A stretch of 64,000 nt of DNA, taken from assembly GCA_964019165.1 (NCBI GenBank), contig OZ025281.1, positions 1,819,001-1,883,000 of the forward strand, written 5' to 3'. Position numbers and translations under genes: made by a program. Shown here in pieces: positions 27,401 to 37,900 of the stretch. The stretch is from Mastigias papua. Lineage: Eukaryota; Cnidaria; Scyphozoa; Rhizostomeae; Mastigiidae. How positions within the stretch are numbered: position 1 is the stretch's first letter; every line of letters begins with the position of its first letter. Under the pieces are notes generated by a model. That model saw only the letters and a list, made by a program, of their open reading frames with translations. It did not search any database and was not told the origin of the DNA.

Positions 27401-30230
27401 GCTGTGAAAGATAAGTCCTTCTTTTTACAACCCTCTGGCGAGGCAATTCAACTAAAAAGAAGGCATGCATACTACTTTCAATGTCAAGGGTTGGTTAACA
27501 TATTGAACCTTCCTTGGATTGACTTCATAGTATATACTGAAGAAGACCTACATGTTGAAAGAATATATAGAGATGTAAACCTTTGGAAAACAGTTATGCT
27601 ACCAGAGCTAACATCATTTTATTTTAGCTATATTCTTCCAGAGATTTGTGAAAAACAAATCAATGGTTCATAAGCTGCTACAATTGGGTGCCTAATAGAA
27701 GAGGGTTGGAACAGAAGGGGGGCTTGAAAAATCCCAAAATCCTAATAGACAGTGGACAGTGGAATAAAAGGGAGTGGTCAGAAATTGACTAAAAACAAAC
27801 ATTTCAAAACATGATAACAATACCAAAGAATACAATATGTGTGATCAACATGATTATCTAAATAATATATTTCACTTGCATGCCAAAGACCCTTCTCTAA
27901 AAAGTGTTGTAGGTGAGAACTTGCCTAAAAATTAATAGGTGGAAGGCTGGAGTAAGAATGTCCTGAGTGGAAGATTTTTGACAAAATAATTAGAGGGAGG
28001 AACATATATTAGGCACCCAAAAGTAATGTAATATTATTTGTCTGTTATTAATGGAGGCAAAAAATTTGTAAGATAGCAACAAATCACCCAAATTTTATTT
28101 AAGTCAGTAGCCATTGTTATTGGGAACATAGAATTCAAAATTCTAAATGTCTTTATTCTGGCTATGGCACGTTCTACATGTATGCGGGCAGATGCTACTT
28201 GTCTTGTCTCTTGCTCTTCATCTATAGTCAGGTGGTCCTTGCCTCTTAGAAAAGGTGGTATGTTTATTGTTACTCCATTTGGGAGGAGAGAATGGTCAAT
28301 CTGAAAACCTCTGTCAGCCATTATGGAGTCTCCAGATTCAAGCAAATTCAAGATTCCACAATCTACTGTTGCCTGCTTATCACTTGTTCTACCAGCATAT
28401 AGATCAGAAACAAATGAAATAATTCCTGAAGGTGAAATTCCAACCAATCCTTTGGCAGTATTATAATGTTTGTAATGGGAAAATGTTGCACTTTGTGATC
28501 TAACAGAGCTTGCCTTTTCAATGAATAGCTCTGTACAGTCAATAATAACCTGTGTTGTAGGATAACTGTCTTTGAAACATCCTGGCATGGTTTCATTGAT
28601 GCAAGCTCTTGTTGCCCAAATTGGAATTGGACGGAAAAAATTATGAAGGAAATCAAGCCAAGTAGTTAAAATCCTTGAAATATGCATGGCTGAGATTGAT
28701 GCTCTGTATGCAAGATCTTCTTCCAATAGAGCTAACCTTAGTCGAACCAGTACAAGAAAAAATTCATGCTCTGGTGTAAGGCTTCTTTTAGGCCCACATT
28801 TGTTGTGCTCTGGGTTGATTAATTTCTCTGAATTTGTACCAGAATCATAATAAACTAATTTATCAACTGCATTTCCAAAGGATTTGAACAAAATTGTAAA
28901 AGTCAAATAGTCTGGCAAGCCAGTATAAAATGTAAACAATTTGTCATTATCCCTTATGTCTTCAAAGAAAAAGCTGGGCTTCTTTTGACTTTCATACACT
29001 GTCTCCCGAAGACAAGCATTTTCTGATTTTAGTCTTTCATTTTCTTCCCTCAACCTTCTATTTTCATTTTCTAAGAACTGAAGTCTTGCCTCCAGCTCCT
29101 CGCTATTATCTACGGTATGAGCATCAGTGCTTCCCTCTAGCAATATATCCTCTTGTTCTGGAAGTGTTGATATGGTAGGTACAGTCCTGTTCCTTGCCTT
29201 AGTGGTTTGCCTTGGGACAACAGGCTTTGCTTTGGCAGTTTTTGGTGTAATCATTGGCAGGTTATTCATATATGTCTTCTTTCCCCCTAGGAAATGTTTT
29301 GAGCACACACGATGCCCATGTGTTGGCTTGAAATCTTTCCTACCCACCAAATGGAGCCATCTCTTTCTCAAAAGCACTTTATCCTCCGACTTTCCATCAG
29401 GAAAAGAGTAGAATGATAGATTGGGATCTCGCTTACTGTTGCTGAAACACTCAGGAACACAACATGTATATCCACCAGGTCCTCCTTTCCTTCTTATCGT
29501 GTCACTAGGCCCTTCGCTCGATGCATCATCCTCGTTATGAAAATCTGCTGCGACATGTAAGTCTTCCTTCTCATCAACAGAATCAGTACCCGTGCAAGAG
29601 TTTTTAAAAAAACTAGGGAGTTGATTGCTGTTTGAACATTCACCAGAATAAGAGCTTTTTTCAGACATCGTGTAGCAAATTCGCGGCAATTTAACTATAG
29701 AAAGCAACAACAACGCAAAATGCGTGACCACAACTACCGAGATGCATTGCGCGCGTGACGTAATTAGGTTAAAGGTCTATTTGGCTATTGAAGTTTAATG
29801 TTTACTTGAGCACTGCCTGGCACAGCCTGTTTGACCAAGCTAATCCTTATTATTCATTTTATTTTAGTCATTCATTCATTTATTCATTGCATTCATTCAT
29901 TTGTTCGTCTGTTCATTCATTCATTTCACCCAATTTGTTTTTTATTATTCATTTGCTCATCCACCCATCCATCCATCCGTCCATCCATCCATAATATAAT
30001 AATAATAATTTATTTATTTAAGGTTGGCATGATAAAAATAGCTAAAAGAACTAATTAAGGCCAACCATCTATTTATGTTATAACTGTTATAACTGAAAAA
30101 TACTATTTATATTGTCCTATAAAAAAACCTAAATTATTAACATACAGTTTACACAATCTACAGTTGCAATTGCTCAATTGATGTTTTCATCAGTCCATCC
30201 ACCCATCCATCCACCCATCCATCCATCCAT

Positions 30231-30264
<34 letters not shown>

Positions 30265-30663
30265 GTCCATCCGTCCATCCGTCCATCCGTCCATCCGTCC
30301 ATCCGTCCATCCCATCCACCCCATCCACCCCATCCACCCCATCCACCCCATCCACCCCATCCATTCCATCCATTCCATCCATTCGATCATTCATTCACTT
30401 GTTTCTCCCCGTTCTTTCCCCTTCATCTGTTCGTTCATTCACTTATTCTGCCATCCAATCTTGTATTCGTTTTTCTTCTATCGAGCATACATATTTGACA
30501 GCAGCCTTGATTCTTCAGGTTTCTCTAAATTTGTTTTCATTTTTGTCCCAACCAGGTCCAGAAACGCTTCATGATCGCTATGCCGTCATTTACTGTTCGA
30601 GTAATTGACAAAGATGGGATACATCAACTAGATAACATCTCTCCTACACCGGTCTCTACTTAG
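21481..30663 (+). CDS. PSMB2: proteasome subunit beta type-2 (beta-4), 7 coding exons
   Basis: Coding exons: 21481-21571, 22028-22150, 22828-22898, 23767-23859, 24266-24335, 25635-25684 and 30556-30663. Phases join throughout and give 201 aa, the same length as human PSMB2. Landmarks are [20 protein letters not shown] at the start, [49 protein letters not shown] and the tail [18 protein letters not shown]. This is the non-catalytic beta-4 subunit of the 20S core; as expected it has no propeptide with an N-terminal threonine. It acts in cytosol and nucleus. The last intron (25685-30555) is enlarged by the transposon at 25833-29778 and by satellite repeats; splice sites on both sides are intact. 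Confidence 0.97.
23100..23702. mobile_element. hAT-like non-autonomous element
   Basis: Starts CAGGTGTGGGCATCC and includes TTGGCC; the other end, inverted, reads CAGCAGTGGCCAAACC. These are typical hAT-type termini. The 8-bp flanks gtctagat and cactagag agree at five core positions (ctaga). It is non-coding, in PSMB2 intron 3. An inner block (AAAAGATTTGATGTATCTACC to AAAAGGTTGCCC) recurs at 53010-53065. Confidence 0.6.
25121..25383. repeat. (ATATC)n / (ATATATC)n satellite
   Basis: Pentamer ATATC arrays alternate with heptamer ATATATC arrays over about 260 bases in the last third of PSMB2 intron 5. Confidence 0.97.
25833..26026 (+). repeat. left terminal inverted repeat of the transposon
   Basis: Identical, by eye, to the reverse complement of 29585-29778. 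The first difference is at 26027. It contains the promoter region and the first 28 codons of the plus-strand gene. Confidence 0.95.
25943..27673 (+). CDS. transposon SWIM zinc-finger / YqaJ-like exonuclease protein
   Basis: An unspliced frame of 576 aa from the ATG at 25943; the frame stays open upstream, but without an ATG. A SWIM zinc finger lies at about 154-166 (CSCKAG, then CCKH: Cys154, Cys156, Cys164, His166). A YqaJ-type PD-(D/E)XK nuclease domain covers about 370-535. It shows [16 protein letters not shown] (Glu418/Glu420), SPDG (Asp458), EVKCP (Glu472, Lys474) and YYFQCQ (Gln513), so the catalytic set is present. The closest family is the lambda-exonuclease-like recombinase carried by eukaryotic transposons. 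Its role in transposition is not established; end processing or repair is an inference. The first 28 residues are encoded in the inverted repeat and shared with the transposase. Confidence 0.9.
   Translation: MSEKSSYSGECSNSNQLPSFFKNSCTGTNSVNEDTDQSIISVVESEGNISRKNWSKSLQHFPGFSESNIEEALIKQPGCFSKRHNAPKAYKSKKLGYRLWKEGFVRSIYVKPNVQGSVNMFLVKCRVHASMKNVSYNVYVRLNQGSGDLIYSKCSCKAGQGGCCKHVAALLFSLVDYSNLGYTVVPDTLTCTQVSQKWHVPTSTTMTSSKAVKFDDVVFRKDEPNKYRKRPFLNDARRNYCAVPPFAQQMTSETLEQLTKDLSNAGRAPNFCKAVQSNLCQPTQFFKTSSATRQCEASHKTVSKAFTTGLICSIFDNIKSENVLMGGNILLEDYTANDVQLLVGLSMEQAIQICVDTQKQGEVPAWYEERQKRITASHFGKIINRRKSIEPKTIKNQILTSNKVLSENMPAPLKWGIENEANAIKKYTAKYSVLENLEVEQCGLVINPAIPWLGCSPDGILAKENVPVGCIEVKCPYSKRGIAIAKAVKDKSFFLQPSGEAIQLKRRHAYYFQCQGLVNILNLPWIDFIVYTEEDLHVERIYRDVNLWKTVMLPELTSFYFSYILPEICEKQINGS
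27674..28033. other. spacer between the convergent transposon genes
   Basis: A non-coding 360-base AT-rich spacer holding the two 3' ends. I see no further gene. Confidence 0.6.
28034..29668 (-). CDS. THAP-domain DDE_4 transposase of the transposon
   Basis: An unspliced frame of 544 aa from the ATG at 29668. After the shared leader comes a THAP zinc finger at about 69-140 (Cys69/Cys70, Cys74, RKRWLHLVG, Cys122, His125). A coiled coil follows at about 190-226 ([20 protein letters not shown]). The DDE_4 nuclease core shows IIDCTE (Asp377), IMADRGF (Asp452) and [10 protein letters not shown] (Glu499), preceded by a helix-turn-helix-like region ([16 protein letters not shown]). All catalytic residues are present. 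THAP binds DNA, probably the terminal repeats; the core should cut and join at AT targets. It converges with the nuclease gene; 360 bases separate the two stops. Confidence 0.93.
   Translation of the reverse strand: MSEKSSYSGECSNSNQLPSFFKNSCTGTDSVDEKEDLHVAADFHNEDDASSEGPSDTIRRKGGPGGYTCCVPECFSNSKRDPNLSFYSFPDGKSEDKVLLRKRWLHLVGRKDFKPTHGHRVCSKHFLGGKKTYMNNLPMITPKTAKAKPVVPRQTTKARNRTVPTISTLPEQEDILLEGSTDAHTVDNSEELEARLQFLENENRRLREENERLKSENACLRETVYESQKKPSFFFEDIRDNDKLFTFYTGLPDYLTFTILFKSFGNAVDKLVYYDSGTNSEKLINPEHNKCGPKRSLTPEHEFFLVLVRLRLALLEEDLAYRASISAMHISRILTTWLDFLHNFFRPIPIWATRACINETMPGCFKDSYPTTQVIIDCTELFIEKASSVRSQSATFSHYKHYNTAKGLVGISPSGIISFVSDLYAGRTSDKQATVDCGILNLLESGDSIMADRGFQIDHSLLPNGVTINIPPFLRGKDHLTIDEEQETRQVASARIHVERAIARIKTFRILNSMFPITMATDLNKIWVICCYLTNFLPPLITDK
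29585..29778 (-). repeat. right terminal inverted repeat of the transposon
   Basis: Inverted copy of 25833-26026. It contains the start of the minus-strand transposase gene, so both genes read the same leader. Confidence 0.95.
29863..30010. repeat. (ATTC)n, (CATC)n and (AAT)n microsatellites
   Basis: Interrupted ATTC tetramers, then CATC, then AATAAT, in PSMB2 intron 6 just outside the transposon. Confidence 0.9.
30190..30395. repeat. (CATC)n / (CATCCGTC)n / (CATCCACC)n compound satellite
   Basis: Three consecutive variants of a CATC-based repeat, about 200 bases, 160 bases before the last PSMB2 exon. Confidence 0.96.
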
Positions 30664-31136
30664 CGAACGGGAACTCTAGCCATCATTGACTCATATTGAT
30701 TTCTTCAGGATATCCTTGCAATCCTTTCGTTTTAGTGATAAAAGTAGTCAAAACTTTATAATTGCGACATACAATCTTTCCAACATGTTTGACTGTCAAC
30801 ACATGGTGAAGTTTGACTTCAAAAGAGAAGGAAATTATGTTTATTTTGTTCTACTTAATACTCTGCCTTCATTTTACTCAATCTCTTGATTTAGATCAAA
30901 TGTTTCTGGACGATTGTGATTGCATTTGGTACCGCAGCTCAACATTTAACAAGCATTGATCAATTTAGGCCGCCTTTGCATAGAAGTGTTACCACGAATC
31001 TTGTTACATAAAATGCCTAACTGATAGTAGTGTACATGCAGGTTACTTGTTTATTCTTTTAGCTGTTAGGACTTGAGCTTTTTTTGAACCTAGAGGATGT
31101 ATCTGTCAGATGAGATATGTCGACTCACATATCTGT

Positions 31137-31243
31137 CTGTGAAAAGTCTGTTGGTACAACAGAACTTCACTACAACACGAAAATGCGGAAACTTTCTTTA
31201 GCACTCTGAAAGTACTTTTTTCGTCCTACGCTCTTCAGAGCAT
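31137..31243. repeat. interspersed repeat, relative of 16968-17075
   Basis: Same landmarks in the same order as 16968-17075 (GAAAAGTCTGTTGGTAC, ACAGAACTTCACT, GCGGAAACTTTCTTTAGCA). Identity is not exact, so both are old copies. Confidence 0.6.
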
Positions 31244-31462
31244 GAAACGTCGGATATCGGCCAAAGGGTGAGACTACATACATAACTAGATGCGGATGAA
31301 GTCACGTGATAGGAGAAATACTGCGTCCGATTGGCCACATGGCTTGTCCGTTCGACACATGTCTATCTGTCTCTCTACTTTAAACCAACATTTACCTCAG
31401 TGCAGGAGCTGCTTGCTTTAGTTTATAGCTTTCATGTCTTAACCAATCAAATTATTGTTCTG

Positions 31463-31468
31463 AATAAA
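31463..31468 (+). other. possible polyadenylation signal of PSMB2
   Basis: AATAAA 800 bases after the PSMB2 stop. I did not find a nearer canonical hexamer, but a variant signal closer in is possible. Confidence 0.25.
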
Positions 31469-31812
31469 ATATGCTTCCAGGAGACTATTTGATGAAAAGT
31501 TCTGTTTATGTATTCCTCTTTCGCAAGGTACCTTTTGCAAGAGTTCCTGTAATGTTACCCAAGTAACACTATTTCACAGAATAAGTGTCATGTTTGGTCG
31601 GTTGAGAGGGAGATATCTAAATATCTGTTAATACATATGTTTTGCGACATAATGTTGCCCCTTGAGGCTATTAAATCAACACTTTTTGATAAATGCCATG
31701 ATTAATGGGTCCAAAAATGACAAATGAGAAGCAATTAGTTCTCTGGCCAGCACTCAAAGGTGAAGAACCAATCTCCTTTCCTAGCCCCATAGTCCTTTAG
31801 TTACACCCTATT

Positions 31813-31895
31813 TTTATAAGAACCAGATAATTTCACACGAGGCTCAATGTTCTTAGTTTTCTGACAATTTTAGACTCAAATGTTCTTAAAATTGT
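31813..31895. repeat. degraded TTATAAGAA-family fragment
   Basis: TTTTTATAAGAACC, GAGGCTCAATGTTCTTAG and TCAAATGTTCTTAAAATTG match the edges of the MITE family at 11875 and 13672. Confidence 0.4.
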
Positions 31896-32310
31896 TCTTG
31901 TCTTTTGATTTCTTCCAAATATTTGAAGAGCTACTTGCAGTATACAGTTTCTATGATATTCAGCCGGGGGCTACTATTAAAAATATTGATAGTAAAGTTC
32001 TGAATACCCGTATTTATTACCAGCCTCATCAGACCTCGTTGCCGAAAGACTATTGGCAGCTGAGTGCTTGTAGAATTTCTCAGCTGAGGCTGAGCATGTG
32101 CTATTAGCGTTCTTATCTTTTTGGGCAAATCCAATCTCAGTGTTCTTAAACAAAAGAGTGCATGGCAATTGGTTTAGCTTTGCAGACTCCTTCTAGCGCG
32201 AAAATTCAAAATCAAATGCCAATATAAGCCTGGCTTACATTGTCGTGACTGGCATATTTCAATTCATAACTGGGTGTAATTTTTTTAGCTTTAAGTACAG
32301 TAGCAGCATA

Positions 32311-32450
32311 CGCGAGTGGTCAAGTGGTTAGAGCGCCTAATTTCTGAGCGGAACATCGATGGTTTAAGTACCCCAAACCTGTTGAGTTACCCTCCCCCTC
32401 CCCCTCCCGGAGTTCGTTACTCACATTAAAAACAATAATAGAGGGACCGG
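32311..32450 (+). repeat. tRNA-derived SINE copy
   Basis: A-box-like GAGTGGTCAAGTGGTTAGAG and, about 35 bases on, a B-box-like GGTTTAAGTACC. They are followed by a C-rich body and an A-rich end (ATTAAAAACAATAATA). The head matches the minus-strand copies at 44450-44675 and 57155-57372. It does not fold as a functional tRNA. Confidence 0.6.
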
Positions 32451-34352
32451 TTGGGCTCTACAGTGATAAGTTTTCCTTTTATGTGGGACTTCGTTCGAAA
32501 ATCAATTATCAATTCTTGTCTTTTAGCGTTTAACTTAGCATTTGCCAGAAACTGTAGTGATGTAGCTGCGCATTTGTAAATTGGTTCAGTTGGGTTTTTG
32601 AACAGAGTGGAGGTATGATGGTAGAGCTGGAGTAAGAAACATAAAGTGTTCACTTCATAATTTGGTGTCTTTTTGGATCGTCTCTGGCATATATCAGAGT
32701 CAGCGTAGAGAATACAACAAGAAAGGATCTTCACAGCAGCATGATTGCAACATTGAATCCGTTGATAAAAAGAGAAATTCGCAGATATACTTGGGACATA
32801 AAACTGTTGGATAAGTCACTACATTACACTTACAGTGATGGTGATTGTTTATTGGATTTCATGCGAACTATCAAGAAGAAAAGCTGCAGAATCTGGGCAA
32901 AAACTGAACAAAAATTAAATCAGATGGACTGTATTCTTTCAGAAAAAATGAGTTCTTTCCCAGATGCTGCACCTGTTTTCTGCTTCAGGTCACAGCGTAG
33001 ACACATTTTCATGCAGGTCGTATGGGCGTAAAGAAGAGTTTATCTCGATGACGTGAGAACGTGCTGTGGCTTTTTGATGTTGCTGGCTGTGCACATGGAA
33101 AAGCCGGCCCAATTATAGAGGATCACGGTATACTTGCAAGATAGAATCTGCAGTTGGCAGGGATAATATCAAATGATAAATGCCAAGGTGCCACTGTTGC
33201 GGACCGTTTGAATACGCAAACTTGAAGAGAATTAGTGATGTATTTTGTGACAGAGCTGCGCTGGTGTCCTTTCGGTAACTTTCCAATGACGACATATTCA
33301 TGATGGCATGGAATCTGGCACTGCTTGAGGTGACAGTTGCACTGAGTGTTTCAATTCTCACAATATCTGACCGCATGCCCTAGCTCCAATCAGAATTATG
33401 GTTATATCTAAAGAAAAGAGGCCCTTGCTTGTCTGAGAAATGAAAGAGGAAGTCAAAAATGTTCCCCATATTGTAACTGGTTGACAGTTGAATATAACCT
33501 GCTTGACCAATTGATCAACACTGAGAGAGCATATAAACGAAATGTAAGCACCTGCCTTGCGGTGGCGCTCTTGTTTCTACCACACAAAGAAAGCCACCTA
33601 CGGACAACGAATCTGCGGTCATTTGCTTCAATTATTTTTCCAATTTTGGTACCCTCAGACTTTAATTTATTTTAAAAGGTATACCTTCAATCTAATATCC
33701 AGCTAAGTTTGGAGCAAGTTATCCAGTAGCAGTTTGACGGAGGGACGGCGATGAGAAAGCCTGGTGTAGGTAGGTTTCTATGGGCCTAAATAATCTTCAA
33801 TTTACGGTACGTAGCGGCTTCTAGTGGTGTCACATTACAATGTAGTCATAGGGCTTGCACAATAATGACAAACTATTACATATAAGTCCATGTGTCTTCC
33901 AAGTTTAGCTGTTTAATTGTGCAGTTAATTTTCATAGCCTTACTTTTGCTATGACTAGGTAGGAAATGATATTTGTCTCATGAGCTATGGTTGTTTTCTT
34001 ATTTACTCATGGTAGCCATGTAAAATGCTTGTAACACTTACAGATGTCTTCATTATTTAAATGAAGTATTGTAGGTAGTCATGGTTTTTGATTTAAAGAT
34101 TTGTATATCGTTTGGATTTCGACAACATTTGTTTTAGCAATGGGTTGAAGTAGTGCACAGGGTCTTCCTGGAACCTAGCAACAATTGCGGTGTTATTTGT
34201 TTCATTTCTCGAAGCGGGGTTCATCTCATTACATCTTGTGGAGTATCTGAAAGGGGGACTTTTCTCCGTTGTGTTCATGCCAAATAACACAAGTAGTAGT
34301 TTTGAATAAAAGTGAATATAGCAATAAAGAGAGATCAGAGTTATCACTCAAC

Positions 34353-34545
<193 letters not shown>

Positions 34546-34554
34546 CATTCTCCC

Positions 34555-34845
34555 ATTACACCTTTTGCTGGGCCTAGGCTGACTCTGGGGTCAGTGTTCA
34601 CCTTCTAATTGTTTGGAAGAGGTGACTGAGTCAGCTACATTCAATCCACTCTGTTGCCCCAATAGTTATGTAGCAGAACTGCAGCCTGAAGCTGCTGAGG
34701 GTGGATTTTACTGAAGGGACCAGGTTGGATGGTTTGCCACAGGTTGTAAACACCTGCCCTAATTCTTAATCTCTCAACTTAAGGGCAGTGTCTCTCTGTC
34801 CCAGCTTGCCACCACAAGGAGGTCTCCAACCACAGGCTAGCATCA
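34555..34845 (+). repeat. ATC-bracketed interspersed element, copy 1
   Basis: About 290 bp, strongly similar throughout to 55047-55350: GGGCCTAGGCTGACTCTGGG, GTTTGGAAGAGGTGA, CAGAACTGCAGCCTGAAGCT and GGAGGTCTCCAACCACAGGC all recur. Both copies have TCA/ATC repeats on both sides. No coding frame or Pol III boxes are obvious. Confidence 0.75.
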
Positions 34846-34975
34846 TCATCATAATCATCATCATAATCATCATCATAATCATCATCATCACAATCATCAT
34901 CATAATCATCATAATCATAATCGTAGTTGTCATCATAATCATCATCAACATCATCACAGTTTTCTTCATCATGAT
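34841..34975. repeat. (ATC/ATAATC)n imperfect trinucleotide repeat
   Basis: Directly follows the element at 34555 and forms its right bracket. Confidence 0.9.
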
Positions 34976-37900
34976 CTGCATTTTCACCTTGCCATCATCA
35001 CCATCCCTAGTTCATTGTTTTATTCATTACAGTCATTAATATAGTCCAGTGAAGCACAAGGGCCAGATAGTTCCAGGTTCTGAGCCTGAGAGGGGCCCCC
35101 AAATGTCATGAAATCATTCTGTCTTAACTTTTACCTCACATAGTTATGTCACCAGAGACTCCACTTATTCCATTTTCCTCAGGCCCTATACTACCTCGCT
35201 GTGGGCCTGATATTATCTTTGAAGTTTTGATCATGGTAGTCACTTGTATCATCATAATACTCCCATTTGAATATATTTTGTGCTGGACAGCATTAATTTT
35301 TAGCAGTTTCAATCACCACTTCCATCACTACCTTCAACACAAAAATCAATTTTAATTAGATTTTCAGAAAATCTCAGTCAAGATTATTCTCCTCAGACAA
35401 CTTTCAAAGATTGTTTTATTCTAGGTTATGATCTCCTGCCATAATTCTGTATTCAAGATTAAACCAAAAAACCAAACATTTATTCCAATCTTAAATCAAT
35501 TCCCTTCATCATTAAATCAATAGCAACATCTGTTTAGTTTTTTTTTCTTTCCATAAAGTACTTGGTATTTCCCAACTCATATTCTTTATGAAAGATGCTT
35601 TCACTAGCTCAGTTTGTTTTTGTTTTTGTTTGTCCTGGTGCTTTGATGAAAACTTAATGAATCTGTCATCTGCCTTAAAGGCTGCAATATTGCATAACTA
35701 TCTATTGTGCAGAATACAATACATTTGATTGTGCACATCTGCCAAAATATACACCTCTGTTTATTGAAGAAGCTCAGTTTGTTTTTGTCCCCTTGCATAA
35801 TAGCTCAGTTAATCAGTTTTATTGAATATTTTATCCAGTACATAAGTGCTGTATGCAAGAGAATTAAGAGAATATCCTATTAGACTCTATGAAGTAATGC
35901 TGTTAAGTAAATCAAAGTATTGATTTTCATGTAAGAAGTTTTCAAGACTAAACAATATGCATTTGTCATGTTGTTTATGCTAAGAAACTCTCCTAGGCTA
36001 TGATAGCCCACCTGAAACCCAGCTGTTAACAATGTGAGAATGCTAACATGGGTTTTTGCTGGTATGCTATGGACTTTGTAAATCTAAGTAAATTAGCATA
36101 GCATTTCAGCGGCAAATAGACAGAATATGTATGTTATTTTGTGTTCCATAACTGTTGGTTTACTTTAAATCTTGCAGAAAATGACTTTTGGTACCGCTAT
36201 GGGTTGACTTAAGCAAACATTTTCCCTGACGCGACAAGGCTTTATTGTAACCTTTCAAACACGTGGTTGTTTGACGGGAGGAGCACTGCCAAATGGAGCA
36301 TTTGAAGGAAACAATGAATTTACATCTAGTAAATGGCTAGGACAGGGGGCAGGAAGACTGTGGCTCCTTTTGTAAAAAATCTGTCATAAATTCGAAACTT
36401 CTGCCTTTTTGTTGCGATGCTATGAACCACAATTGCCATTTATAAGGGGCTGTAATAATGAAAAATTATCAAGAAAATTTGGTCCAGGCCCTCCCATTAC
36501 ACCCCTAGTTAAATCTCTGTTAAATATATGAAAGTGTATGTTCAATTGTACAAGCAAAGAGTCATCATTAGAATATTTATTATTATTATTTTTTGAAGTT
36601 CATTGTTGACTTTGCTACATTATCTACTTTCATCAACTAATCAAGGAGATTACAGGTCACAAATGATGACGTAATACACCTTAGCATGCTCTATTTACAA
36701 ACCTTACAACGTCATTTCTCTTAAGTTTTTCATTGCTGGCTTCATTGCACTTTATTAAACTTTATTTGATGACTACGGTTTGTTTCTGCAGTCGAATATA
36801 AGGTTGTATAGTTTAAAGAGAGCTTTATCATTTTTGCTTTCCTATCGGTCACAATGAGCTTCTGATGGTGATACTTTTTATCCAAGCAACAGGATTGCTA
36901 ATTAAATCTGTTTTTGCCTCGCATTGATTATGTTTTTCTCGTTTGCATGTTGAGTATAACCGTTAGTTTTAGAGACAGATTTCCATTTTCTTTAGGTCGC
37001 TTCTTCAAAAGCTTACAGAATGTTATCTGTAAATTGCAATTTTTGCCGAAACTAGATATTTCTGCTACTTTCAATACTAGCTTTAATTAATTTTATATCA
37101 TTCCTGCCTCTCATATCAATAATTGTGGTCTCAAAAAACACTGTAATACAAGTTTCTTTGTTTCGTTACTTTCCATCTTCATGTGGAATAATATGGGAAC
37201 ATGATTGTAGTCTAGTCTTCAAAGTATGACGTAACTCAACGAGTTCTCGGCGTTCACTTGTAATAATCAGACGAGCACCTTCGCTTTCACTTTCTTATGA
37301 TTCCGTTAGTATTCTTTGGTCTCAAATAGACGGGAGAGGGACGCTTGGTAGTTTTTGGAATTTTCCCAAGCCCCTAAAGCTTATTAGAGCCCCCCCGCGT
37401 ATTAGTTTGGGAGCCAGGGAGTACATGCAATACATGCATTGTGGTGGTACTATTTCTGTTTTGTTCTCATTTTACAACTAATCGGACATTATTTTCAGAA
37501 AATTCCGCCCCCGGTTTATTCCAGACCTCAGTTTATTAGAGATCAAAGAGTGTGTAGCCTTCGCATTAATTTCATTTGTCACGGGTGTGCACTGTGATCT
37601 ATAAAAAGTTCTTCTTCATTCCTTCTCGTAAGCAGATGGAAGTGCCGCATTGCTGATTTGTTTCCTCACATTGAAGAACAATTTGATCTGTATCACGCAT
37701 CCCTATTTTACTTGTTAAAATTGTCATTCATTAGCCTCTTTTTCTTATAGTTTTTCCCCATGTCCAGCGATATTTTATTACATGTCTCGATTTCACATGG
37801 AGGCTGCATTTTGCATGATGTGTAGTTGCGTGTTTGTTCATGTTCAAGTAGTCGTTTTGTGGTTGGTTGACATACGCTTATTATACAAAGAGAGAAATGA

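Larger units (their letters stand above)
25833..29778. mobile_element. complete autonomous DNA transposon, ISL2EU-like
   Basis: 3946 bp flanked by AT on each side (25831-25832 and 29779-29780). The terminal inverted repeats are 25833-26026 and 29585-29778: 194 bp that I read as identical, with ends AGACCTTTAACC and GGTTAAAGGTCT. It carries two intact convergent genes, a SWIM/YqaJ protein and a THAP-DDE transposase. This gene pair is what I associate with the ISL2EU/IS4EU group related to the Harbinger-type DDE_4 transposases; the exact superfamily name is an assignment from memory. Identical inverted repeats and unbroken frames indicate a recent, perhaps still active, insertion. It lies in the last intron of PSMB2. 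Confidence 0.93.

Noticed and set aside
29127..29411. 94-aa plus-strand frame inside the transposon
   Set aside because: It is antisense to the THAP region of the transposase, which has clear family motifs.
30158..30498. MDGWMDG- and HPSIHPS-repeat frames
   Set aside because: Both strands of the CATC satellite; no unique coding part.
32311..32385. tRNA gene
   Set aside because: Has A- and B-box-like motifs, but the arms do not pair as a cloverleaf and the same head occurs at 44450 and 57155, so it is a SINE.
32741..33031. 96-aa open frame with ATG
   Set aside because: Composition is plausible, but there is no motif, no conserved neighbour exon and no splice context that I can support.
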